Source of the DNA: Ignavibacteria bacterium
GTDB lineage: Bacteria; Bacteroidota; Ignavibacteria; SZUA-365
DNA length: 64,000 bases
Direction of reading: 5' to 3'
NCBI GenBank assembly: GCA_016720835.1
Contig: JADKJW010000001.1
Coordinates: 620,001-684,000, forward strand
In this document: in pieces, positions 53,868 through 62,500 of the stretch
Layout: the number at the start of each line of letters is the position of its first letter
Position numbering within the stretch: the first letter of the stretch is position 1
Translations under genes and position numbers: made by a program
The notes under the pieces: generated by a model
Seen by the model: only the letters and a program-made list of their open reading frames with translations
Databases searched by the model: none
Told to the model about the DNA's origin: nothing

Positions 53868-54653
53868 CTATCTTTTAATCGAAAAGAGTCTCGTCTCCGT
53901 CATTCCGTTCGCGCTGAAGGAGACGACGTACGACCCGTTCCGGAGCTGCGCGATCATGACAGGTATCACGTGCGTGCCACGCGGGAACAGCGCGCCGTCG
54001 CACGGACGCGCGAGTTCCTCTCCGAGAAGCGAGTAGAGCGCGAGCTGCACAGGCGCTTCTTCAGGGATTGAGAACTCGACGAACACCGTGCCTGATGCCG
54101 GATTCGGATACGCGGCACGCAACGCCGGAGACTCGGGTGTATCGATCAACCACACTTCCACGACAGGCGAGTAGTCGGAAGCACCGTCATTGTCCACCTG
54201 GCGCAGTCGATAGCGGAGTATCTCGCCGCGCGACAATTCCCCGATGGACCGATCGACGAACGCGTAGTAATTTTCCCTCATGCCCGGGGCGTTTGCTGGA
54301 ACGAAACCGCGTACCTGCCAGGCGCCGTCGGGCAGCGCGAACTGAATTTCATAGCCGGCGCAATTGCGCTCGCCTGCCGATCTCCATTGAAGCGTGACGG
54401 CGCCGCCCTCGCATGTCGCACTCAAGGAGAGCAGCTCCACGGGAATGACCACCGCCCGGCAGATGTTGTTGATGTTCGGGTAGGTGAGCGTTCCGTAGCC
54501 GGGATTGTTGGCGAAGATGGTGTCGGCGCAGAACGTCGCGCCCACGGGAATATCGATCTGCGCTCCGATGGGGATGGAGACGGTGCCGAGCTGACCGAAC
54601 AGCGGGACCGTGATCAACAGCATCAGGAGAAATGAACGATGGAGGTGTTTCAT
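53868..54653 (-). CDS. Secreted protein with T9SS type A sorting domain
   Basis: 261 residues: signal peptide (MKHLHRSFLLMLLITVPLFGQ), a short beta region, then VIPVELLSLSATCEGGAVTLQW, a strand pair frequent in T9SS cargo C-terminal regions, a fibronectin-like unit (YEIQFALPDGAWQ ... YRLRQVDNDGASDYSPVVEV) and the terminal sorting domain (AAYPNPASGTVFVEFSIPEE ... LYSLLGEELA ... NGSYVVSFSANG). The total is small for cargo, so most of it is sorting machinery. GGAG precedes ATG 54653. It follows the S74 gene by 15 bases, likely one transcript. Confidence 0.88.
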   Translation of the reverse strand: MKHLHRSFLLMLLITVPLFGQLGTVSIPIGAQIDIPVGATFCADTIFANNPGYGTLTYPNINNICRAVVIPVELLSLSATCEGGAVTLQWRSAGERNCAGYEIQFALPDGAWQVRGFVPANAPGMRENYYAFVDRSIGELSRGEILRYRLRQVDNDGASDYSPVVEVWLIDTPESPALRAAYPNPASGTVFVEFSIPEEAPVQLALYSLLGEELARPCDGALFPRGTHVIPVMIAQLRNGSYVVSFSANGMTETRLFSIKR

Positions 54654-54668
54654 GGCCGCGCTCCGCCG

Positions 54669-55892
54669 CTACTTCGACCGCAGCAGCGCGGCGTGCGTCT
54701 CGTCGCCCTGCGGCATATTTCGCAGAAGGAGCGTCCTGAGCGCCGCGAGTTCGGCCTTGAGTCCGCGCAGTTCCGACAGATGCGCCGCGAGCGCATGGTT
54801 CGCTTCCTGCAGGGCGTCGATGCGCGTGTTCTGCGCGGTTAGCAGCTCGCGCTGCTCCGCGGCCTGCCGCCGGAGGACGACGATTTCATCGGTCTTCGCC
54901 GCGAGCGCGCCCGTCCGCAGTTCCAGCGCCTTGACGGCGGCCATGTTCACGCCGTCGATGCTGATGCTGTTGATGCCGAGGCTGTCCATGCCGCCGAGAT
55001 GGAAGGCCTGCCAGAAGTCCTGCGCCATCGGACCGATATAGCGGACGCCGGCATCGGATTCCCTGTAGCTCCACTCCGTCACCGGCAGGGCGCGGATGCA
55101 CGACAGCAGCCATTCCCCGTCGACATCCGTGACATGCTCCTTCCTGTTTCGATCCGACACACTCGTCCACCCGCTGGCACCGCCGCTCATGTACACTCCC
55201 TGCGTGAGCCCGCCGTTTGTGTACAGGCGGTATCCGCTACTGAAGCGCATGGACATCTGATTGTTCGAGCTCGCCGTCATCACCGTGCTCGTGCTCTGGT
55301 CGCCGATCACGCAGGCGCCCGCGGCGCCGTTCGTTGACACATACGAACCGATCGCGATCCCGTACTGACTGTTGGCGGTTGCGTGCGCCCCAATCGCGAC
55401 TGAAGGGGTCCCGCTGGCCACCGAGTGCAGCCCCAGAGCCAGGGAGTAGCCCCCTGTGGCACTTGCATCGTACCCGAGGGCCGTGGAAGCATAGCCGCTG
55501 GCGGTGGTGTTGCGGCCGGTGGCCGTGGAGAAATCACCAATGTTCGCATCGTCCCATTCAGACGCGGTGACATTTCCCGCCCGGAAGGCGCCTTTTCTCG
55601 GGTAAAAGAACATTCGCGTTCCGGCTCCGGAAGTTGTGAGGGATGCTCCGGAATTAAAGGAGCCTCTGGCCATGAAGCCCCCGTCATTTTCGAGGGTCAG
55701 TTTGAATTCGCCTGGGGTTGCCGTCCCGACAGCGACCCTGCCGTCACCGCGGACCGTCAGCAGGGCGCTGCCCGCATTGTTTTTCACGGTGAATCCTTGG
55801 GAAACCGTGTTGCCGGACATTTTCGATTCGACGTCCTGCGCGGAGGCGACTCCGGCAGCGAGGAGCAATGCAATACTCAATGTGCGGATCAT
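54669..55892 (-). CDS. Secreted YadA-head-like protein with S74 chaperone domain
   Basis: 407 residues: signal peptide (IRTLSIALLLAAGVASAQ), a start region of beta type, then YadA-head-like repeats at about 100-215 (STATGRNTTASGYASTALGY; GLHSVASGTPSVAIGAHATA), suggesting a trimeric beta-roll. Around 243-320 SVSDRNRKEHVTDVD ... LPVTEWSYRES ... YIGPMAQDFWQAF is a peptidase S74 intramolecular chaperone, with the Ser and Lys of the self-cleavage site retained. A C-terminal coiled coil (325-395) follows. S74 domains trimerise and then clip themselves from phage tail spikes and similar fibres. AGGAGG precedes ATG 55892. Confidence 0.85.
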   Translation of the reverse strand: MIRTLSIALLLAAGVASAQDVESKMSGNTVSQGFTVKNNAGSALLTVRGDGRVAVGTATPGEFKLTLENDGGFMARGSFNSGASLTTSGAGTRMFFYPRKGAFRAGNVTASEWDDANIGDFSTATGRNTTASGYASTALGYDASATGGYSLALGLHSVASGTPSVAIGAHATANSQYGIAIGSYVSTNGAAGACVIGDQSTSTVMTASSNNQMSMRFSSGYRLYTNGGLTQGVYMSGGASGWTSVSDRNRKEHVTDVDGEWLLSCIRALPVTEWSYRESDAGVRYIGPMAQDFWQAFHLGGMDSLGINSISIDGVNMAAVKALELRTGALAAKTDEIVVLRRQAAEQRELLTAQNTRIDALQEANHALAAHLSELRGLKAELAALRTLLLRNMPQGDETHAALLRSK

Positions 55893-56450
55893 GAGGAATC
55901 CCTCCTGGATGGTTCGTGAGCAGTGAGTGAACAACTCGGGAACAGGAGTGACCGGCGCGACTGATGCAGAACCGGCCTGTCGATCTCTCTATGCGCTTCC
56001 GGCTGGATGAGACGAGGATTCGAAGACCGCGCGGGAGTCGGGCTTTCGCCGAACGATACCATGGATGTATTGTGCCATTCTACCATTCTGGAGAGCGATT
56101 CGCAACAGAATAATGCGACGGCATCATCGCGGAGTCGCGACAAATACAATCTCCATCGAGGCAATAGATATTTCGATCATGCCAATAAAAAATCCGATAG
56201 AGGCATTTCGTACCTCGAACAAACAGCCGGCATGCCGATCTCGACACAGAAAAATTCGATCGTGGCGTTTTGAAAACCGAGCGGGACATTGAAAAAACCA
56301 ATCACATCTCTACGGTACTGGAGTTTGTCTCTGAATCTTCCGGATGAAACGTGTATCTTATTGGTATGAGCAGCGAGCATGATCGGCACGGTGAACATAT
56401 GTGTGAAGCCCGCGAAGTTGGAACCCAGAAAAGCAAGAACACGATTTGAT
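55893..56450. other. AT-richer gap without a recognised gene
   Basis: Part of an 849-base gene-free stretch between the S74 gene and copZ. Base use is clearly more AT-rich (about 56080-56400) than anywhere else here. A minus-strand frame (about 56177-56450) with hydrophobic and aromatic residues (NFAGFTHMFTVPIMLAAHTN) exists but has no family match I know or ribosome site; it may be a relic of transferred DNA. Confidence 0.45.
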
Positions 56451-56451
56451 T

Positions 56452-56500
56452 TCCCTCTCCCTCTGGGAGAGGGTGGCCGAAGGCCGGGAGAGGGGTGTGA
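56452..56500. repeat. CCCTCTCCCTCTGGGAGAGGG palindrome
   Basis: CCCTCTCCC-TCT-GGGAGAGGG forms a 9-bp stem (56452-56472), followed by TGGCCGAAGGCCGGGAGAGGGGTG with a second small stem. Palindromes of this type recur between genes in many GC-rich genomes (REP-like). Confidence 0.8.
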
Positions 56501-56560
56501 TGCGTATGCGGACGACCGCTCGAGTGGATCTTGCAGGACAACGAGGCTGTGAGGATCATG

Positions 56561-56715
56561 GATTCGCCCCAATGCCGCTCGTAAACCGAAGGTCCAGATC
56601 CTTCACTTCGTTCAGGATGACAGGGCTCTGAAGATCACGATTCGCCCGATGCCGCTCGTACACTGAATGGCCAGATCCTTCACTTCGTTCAGGATGACAG
56701 GGCAGTAAAGATCAC
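56561..56715. repeat. Tandem duplication of 78-bp repeat with TCAGGATGACAGGG core
   Basis: Two direct copies (about 56561-56638 and 56639-56715) starting GATTCGCCC, containing CCAGATCCTTCACTTCGTTC followed by AGGATGACAGGG and ending AAGATCAC. Diverged single copies are near 26568 (inverted) and 35890. The second copy ends 26 bases before copZ. Confidence 0.85.
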
Positions 56716-56741
56716 ACTCAAATATTCAGCAGAGAACAACA

Positions 56742-56966
56742 ATGACCGAGAAACAATACACCATCAGCGGAATGTCCTGCAACCACTGCGTCATGAGCCT
56801 GAAGAAGGAACTCGCGAAGGTGGCCGGGCTCGAAATCAGGGACGTGCAGGTCGGTTCGGCGCTCGTGGCGTACGACCCTGCCGCCGTGCAGGAAGGCGCC
56901 ATTCTCGCGGCCGTCGAGGAGGCAGGCTACGCGGTCGTGAACAGCGACGCGGTCGCCGCCGGCTGA
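56742..56966 (+). CDS. copZ: Copper chaperone-like heavy-metal-associated protein
   Basis: 74-residue stand-alone HMA domain. GMSCNHC supplies the metal-binding CxxC (near residues 13-16), within the ferredoxin-like pattern YTISGMSCNHCVMSLKKELAKV ... VEEAGYAVV. It should carry Cu(I) in the cytoplasm to the CopA pump encoded 36 bases downstream. ATG 56742; the two genes appear co-transcribed. Confidence 0.92.
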   Translation: MTEKQYTISGMSCNHCVMSLKKELAKVAGLEIRDVQVGSALVAYDPAAVQEGAILAAVEEAGYAVVNSDAVAAG

Positions 56967-57002
56967 GCCGGACCGTGCGCTCGCACCGTCTCCCGTAACG
57001 CC

Positions 57003-59261
57003 ATGTCCGAATCAGCCGCATCGCCTCCGAGGGGCGCCGCGCAGGTGCTCAGTCTCCCCGTGGAGGGGATGACCTGCGCCAGCTGCGTGCTCCGCGTTGA
57101 AAAGACGCTGAAGAAAACCGACGGCGTGCTGCAGGCCAGCGTCAATCTCGCGACCAACCGCGCCCTCATCGAAATCGATCCCACCGTCGCCTCACTCGAG
57201 CAGCTGCGCGAGGCGGTGGCCGACGCCGGCTACGCGCTCGTGCTGCCCGCGCGCGCGGACGAAAGCGCCGACGACGTGAGCGCCGCGCAGGAAGCCCGCG
57301 AACAGGCGGCCTCCGCGACGCTGCGGCGCGAGTTCATCTTCGCCGCGGCCGTCACCGCGCCGGTCATGGCGCTCAGCATGCTGATGATGCTCGACGCCTT
57401 CCGCGCGGCCTGGCCGATGGCGATGGACGAAACCAACCGCCTGCTGCTCGTGCTCACCGCACCGGTGCTCTTCATCTCCGGCAAACGATTCTTCGTCGGT
57501 TTCTGGAAGGGCCTCGCGCATCTGACGGCGGACATGAACACGCTGGTCGCGGTCGGCACCGGCGCCGCCTTCATCTACAGCACCGTCGCCACGCTCTTCC
57601 CCTCCGCGCTCGGACTGCATGCGGCGCACGCGGACGTGTACTTCGACACTTCGGCCACCATCATCACGCTCATCCTCATGGGCCGACTGCTCGAGTCGCG
57701 CGCCAAAAGCCGCGCCTCGGGCGCGATACGCGCGCTCGCACAGCTGCAACCGCCCACCGCGCGCGTGCTCCGCTTCGGAAATGAAATGGACATCCCCGCG
57801 CGCGAGGTGGTGACGGGCGACCTCGTCATCATCCGTCCCGGCGAGCGCATCCCGGTGGACGGCCTCGTGACGAAAGGCGAAACCTCCGTCGATGAATCGC
57901 TGGTGACGGGCGAGAGCCTGCCGGTCGAAAAGCGCGAGGGCGACCGCGTCATCGGCGGCACGATCAACGCGCACGGCAGCCTGGAACTGCGCGCCACGGC
58001 GGTGGGCAAGGACACCGTGCTGGCGCAGATCGTCCGCCTCGTCGAGCAGGCGCAGGGCTCCAAGGCCCCGGTGCAGAAGCTCGCCGACAGGATCGCCTCC
58101 GTCTTCGTGCCCGTCGTGATCGGCATCGCGCTGCTGACCTTTGCGGTCTGTTTCTTCTTTACGGACATCGGCGCCACGGCGTCGATGATCCGCATGATCG
58201 CCGTGCTCATCATCGCCTGCCCCTGCGCGCTGGGCCTCGCAACGCCCGCCGCCATCATGGTGGGCGTCGGCGTCGGCGCGGAAAAGGGCATCCTCATCCG
58301 CAATGCCGAAGCCCTCGAGCGCGCGCACCGCATCACGGTGGTGGTGCTCGACAAGACCGGCACGCTGACCGAGGGCACGCCTTCGGTGACCGACGTCATT
58401 GCGATGGACGGCACGGACCCCGACCGTCTCGTCGCACTCGCGGCCGCGGCGGAACGCGGTTCCGAACATCCCCTTGCACGCGCCGTGCTCGCCGAGGCAA
58501 AACGACGAGGCGTCGACGTGCCCGCGGCGGACTCCTTCCGCGCCCTGCCCGGACTCGGCGTCATCGCGACGGCGGGAGACGACAGCATCGTCGCCGGAAA
58601 CACGACCATCCTGTCCGAATTTGCCATTCATGCCGCTCTCCCTTCCGAAGCGGACGCGCTCTCGGCCGACGGCAAGACGCTCATCCACATCGCGCTCAAC
58701 GGCGCGTACGCGGGCAGCATCGCCATTGCGGACCGCCTCCGTCCCAGCTCCGCCGCGGCCGTGGAAGCCCTGCGCGCGCTCGGCTGCGAGGTGGTGATGC
58801 TGAGCGGCGACAACGAGGCCACGGCCAACGCCATTGCGCGCAGCGCCGGTATCACGCGCGTCTACGCGCAGGTGCTGCCGGAGCAGAAAGCCGAGCGGGT
58901 CAGGGAGCTGCAGGCCGACGGCAGCGTCGTGGCCATGGTGGGCGACGGTGTGAACGACGCGCCCGCGCTGGCGCAGGCCGACGTGGGCATCGCGATGGCG
59001 AGCGGCACCGACGTCGCGATGGAGAGCGCCGACATCACGCTGATGCGCAGCGATCCGGCGGGCATCGCGCAGGCGCTGCGTCTCTCGGCGCGCACCATCG
59101 CCAAGATCCGCCAGAACCTGTTCTGGGCCTTCTTCTACAACGTGATCGGGATCCCCCTCGCCGCCCTCGGTCTCCTCAATCCCATGATCGCCGCGGCAGC
59201 CATGGCCTTCAGCTCGGTGAGCGTGGTGACGAATGCGCTGTTGTTGAAGCGGTTCAAGTAG
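57003..59261 (+). CDS. copA: Copper-exporting P1B-type ATPase
   Basis: 752 residues. One N-terminal HMA domain (GMTCASC, about residues 22-28), eight expected helices, the membrane copper site CPC (C406-P-C408), the phosphorylation site D450 in DKTGTLTEG, SEHPLARAVLAEA (nucleotide-domain HP motif) and MVGDGVNDAPALAQADVGIA. These define a P1B-1 Cu(I) exporter. It works with CopZ just upstream for copper efflux. No copper-sensing regulator is seen next to it. Confidence 0.96.
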   Translation: MSESAASPPRGAAQVLSLPVEGMTCASCVLRVEKTLKKTDGVLQASVNLATNRALIEIDPTVASLEQLREAVADAGYALVLPARADESADDVSAAQEAREQAASATLRREFIFAAAVTAPVMALSMLMMLDAFRAAWPMAMDETNRLLLVLTAPVLFISGKRFFVGFWKGLAHLTADMNTLVAVGTGAAFIYSTVATLFPSALGLHAAHADVYFDTSATIITLILMGRLLESRAKSRASGAIRALAQLQPPTARVLRFGNEMDIPAREVVTGDLVIIRPGERIPVDGLVTKGETSVDESLVTGESLPVEKREGDRVIGGTINAHGSLELRATAVGKDTVLAQIVRLVEQAQGSKAPVQKLADRIASVFVPVVIGIALLTFAVCFFFTDIGATASMIRMIAVLIIACPCALGLATPAAIMVGVGVGAEKGILIRNAEALERAHRITVVVLDKTGTLTEGTPSVTDVIAMDGTDPDRLVALAAAAERGSEHPLARAVLAEAKRRGVDVPAADSFRALPGLGVIATAGDDSIVAGNTTILSEFAIHAALPSEADALSADGKTLIHIALNGAYAGSIAIADRLRPSSAAAVEALRALGCEVVMLSGDNEATANAIARSAGITRVYAQVLPEQKAERVRELQADGSVVAMVGDGVNDAPALAQADVGIAMASGTDVAMESADITLMRSDPAGIAQALRLSARTIAKIRQNLFWAFFYNVIGIPLAALGLLNPMIAAAAMAFSSVSVVTNALLLKRFK

Positions 59262-59445
59262 CCTCGGGGTTTGTTCACATCGGAATCGACAAGCGGGACG
59301 CTTGCCTGCCCACCGAAGCTTCGCGAAGCAAAGCGCAGGCGGAGTCCCACCCTGGCGGGGTTTGTTCACATCGGAATCGGACAAGCACGGAGGCTTGTCC
59401 CTACCCCGGATTTTTACTCCCAACTCCCTACTCCCCACCCTCTTC
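59262..59445. repeat. Repeat cluster after copA, incl. structured repeat copy D
   Basis: A 30-base direct repeat, CGGGGTTTGTTCACATCGGA-ATCG(G)ACAAGC, occurs at 59265-59294 and 59356-59386. Between them, 59287-59350 is copy D of the structured repeat on the minus strand (CCTGCGCTTTGC-TTC-GCGAAGCTTCGGTGGGCAGGC). ACTCCCAACTCCCTACTCCCC (about 59416-59440) closes the region. Confidence 0.85.
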
Positions 59446-59448
59446 TGC

Positions 59449-59509
59449 CTTGCGAGTGGCCATCGCAGTCGCGAACTTGCGCAATCGCACACGCACATCC
59501 GGGGTGGCC
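59449..59509 (+). repeat. Shared 60-base leader, copy 1
   Basis: Directly before ATG 59510. TTGCGAGTGGC ... GCGAACTTGCGCAATCGCAC ACGCAC.TCCGGGGTGG is nearly identical to 63459-63519 before the next paralogue. It is open in frame with the gene, so it could encode an N-terminal extension from a TTG or GTG codon. Confidence 0.85.
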
Positions 59510-62500
59510 ATGGGACGGATTGGATACACACTCGCGCTGCTGCTGCTGCTTGCCGGAGCAACAACCGCACAGACTTCATGGATGGCTCATACTCCTGATG
59601 CGCTGAAACAGCAGCCACTGACCGGCGTGGCATGTCCGGATTCCATGTCCATCGTCGTCGCCACGTCCTACGGAGTCATCCTTCGCAGCGCGGACCGCGG
59701 TGCCACCTGGGCGAACGCTCCGATCGCCGGTTTGACAGGCAAGGCCTTCCTCGCAATCTCCTTCGCCGATGCGCGCCACGGCATGGCGGCGGGAGCACTC
59801 GGCAACACCGCGCGGAGCAGCGACGGCGGGGCGACGTGGACCGCTACACCCATGAGCAGAACCGGGGCCACGATGTGGTTCCGCGCCGTTGCGAATCCCG
59901 TGCCGTCCATCGCGGTCGTTGCGGGCGATTCGGGCATCATCATGACGACGCGCGACGCCGGTGACACCTGGACGCGCGCTTCGAGTCCGGTCACGGCGCG
60001 GCTGTACGGCATCTCCTTTCCGGACACCACTGTCGGATATTGTTGCGGCGCGGGCGGGACCATCCTGAAGTCGACGGACCTCGGCCGGAGCTGGGTGGCG
60101 CAGGCGTCGAGCACCGCGCGCGACCTGCGCGCGATCCACTTCACGGACCGCGCGCACGGCTATGCCGTCGCGGACTGGCTCGTCGTGAAAACCACCGACG
60201 GCGGCACGACGTGGACGCCTGAAACCGGGTCCGGACAGGCCATCTTTTTCCGTGATTCCGCGACCGGATTCGCCGGCTCCGCCAACACGATCATCCGTAC
60301 GGAGAACTCCGCGCGCAGTTGGAGCACTGTCTCGTCCGAGGCGGCCGCGGTGGATGCGGGCAGCGGCGTGGTGCAGGCGATCGCGTTCGGATCGAACACC
60401 TTCGGTGCTGCCGTCGGCGACCGGGGGCTCGTTCTGCTCAGCACGGATGGCGGACGTGTCTGGCGGCTTCGTTCGGGACCGCTGCAGGGCTTCCGGCCCA
60501 AAGGCATGCAGTTCCCTGCCGTCGACCGCGGGTATTTCGTATCGTACGACTCGCGCGTCTGGCGTACGGACGACAGCGGTACGTCCTGGCGTCGCTGTCC
60601 GACGGTCATATCGTCGGAGCTGGTCGGCGCGAGCTTCCAGTCGAGGGACAGCGGCTGGGCCATCGGGATGGACGGTTCGGCGATACACACGGCCGACGGC
60701 GGAGAAAACTGGAGCGTCGTGCGCCTGCCCACCTTCAGCACTGCGGCGATGACGGGCATCGCATTCCGCGACAGGAGCAACGGCTTCGTGGTGGGCACGA
60801 CAGGAGAGATTCTCCGCACGCGTGATGGCGGCGCGACGTGGTCGCAGCAATGGAGCGGTTGCATGACGGCTCTGCGCGCGGTCGCATGGGCGGATCACTC
60901 GTGCATCGTCGTCGCGGGCGATAGTGGCGTGCTCCTGCGCAGCACGGACGAAGGTGAACGCTGGCAGCGGGTGCCGATCCCCATGACCAGGGATATCAGG
61001 AGCCTTTCCTTCATCGACGCCTTCACGGCCTACGCCGCGGGGGCGCAGGGCCTGTGCCTGCGCAGCACTGACGCCGGAGCCTCGTGGCATCGGCTCGCGC
61101 TGCCCGGCGATACGACGAAATACACCGGCTACGCCGTCGCGTTCGCCGACAAGGAATGGGGACTTTTCGGAGGATACGGCACCGCCACGGCGCTGGAGAC
61201 GAGCGACGGGGCCGCGAGCTGGCATGAACCCGGACTCTGGCCTTTCGGAATGCAGCCGCGGCTCATGCGGAGCGCCTGCTTCCCCGATCCGTTGCACGCG
61301 GTGTTTGCACTCGATGACATGCAGCTCTTCCGCGCCGCCCGTCCGCGCGCTGCCGGCGCGCGCATTTCCGCGAGCAGCGCCGCTGTCGGCTTCGGCCGCG
61401 CGACGGCGGGTGCGGTGCAGCAGCGCGCGCTCTGGATCGCGAACACGGGCGACACCGTCATGGCCGCGCCTGCGCTTTCGATAATCGGACCTGATGCTCC
61501 GGAGTTTCGCATCGTCTCCTTCGACCGCGTCCCGCTCCCGGCCACGGCGTCAAAGCATGCGCTCCTGATCGAATGGCGCGCCGGACCTGCCGCGGCGAAG
61601 AGCGCCGTGTTGCGCATCGAGGCGCCTGAAGCCTCCCCGTCTTCCGTCGAGATCCCGCTCGCCGCGCAATCCGTGCAGCCGCTCTGGACGGCCAACGCGA
61701 CGCGCATGCAGTACGGCGACGTCGGCGTCGGCGAAAGCGTGGAGCGAACCCTCGTCTTGACCTCGCAGAGCAGCGGTCCCCTGCCGGCACCTCGCCCCGA
61801 TCTGACCGGCGCGGATGCGTCGCAATTCGCCATCGTCGGCGTGACGCCCGACACCATCGCTCCGGGCGGCGCCGCAGTCGTGACCGTACGATGCACACCG
61901 ACGCGCGAGGGGCGCACCGTCATGGCGTGGCTGCGCTTCCCGGAAAGCGACATCGTCGCCCCACTCTCAACGGTTTCTCTCGAGGCGACGGGCGCGGTAC
62001 CGAAGATCTCCACAAACAAGGCCACAGTCGAGTTCGGCATGCTCGTTCCCGGCGTGTACAAGCTCGATTCCCTGGTCTTCACCAACACGGGGACCGTCCC
62101 GCTGCGTCTTTTCGAGCAGTCGATCACGGGGACGGACAGCGACGTGTTCCGCATCCTCGAAGCGGCTTCCGCGACCATCGCTCCGGGGCGCTCGTCGCGC
62201 GTCCTTCTCGGATGTTCGACCGCCATCTTCGAGCGGCCGGTTGCGCAGGTCGATTCCACGATCGCCGGCGGCAACGACACCCCGTCGCGAATCCGGACCT
62301 ATCTCCACGCCTTCCTGCACGTGCGCTGCAACACGGCCGGCACAAAGGTGTTCGACTATCAGCTCAACGGAGGAGTGATTGAACGAGGTGTCCGCATCTC
62401 GCCCGTCGCGGTGAGCTATGACAGCACCGCGCTGCTGTCGATGCGATCCACGTCCATGAATGTTGAAAATCTCTCGGGCGTCCCGCAGAATTTCATCTCG

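Noticed and set aside
54669..55892. Prophage tail-fibre gene
   Set aside because: It has a signal peptide and T9SS/lipoprotein neighbours, with no phage structural, lysis or integrase genes around.
56177..56572. 131-codon minus-strand frame as a gene
   Set aside because: It starts inside repeat DNA, lacks a ribosome site and has no recognisable family; only kept as a possible relic.
57192..59633. 813-codon open frame opposite copA
   Set aside because: Shadow of a clear P-type ATPase; no motifs, and it runs on into repeat DNA.
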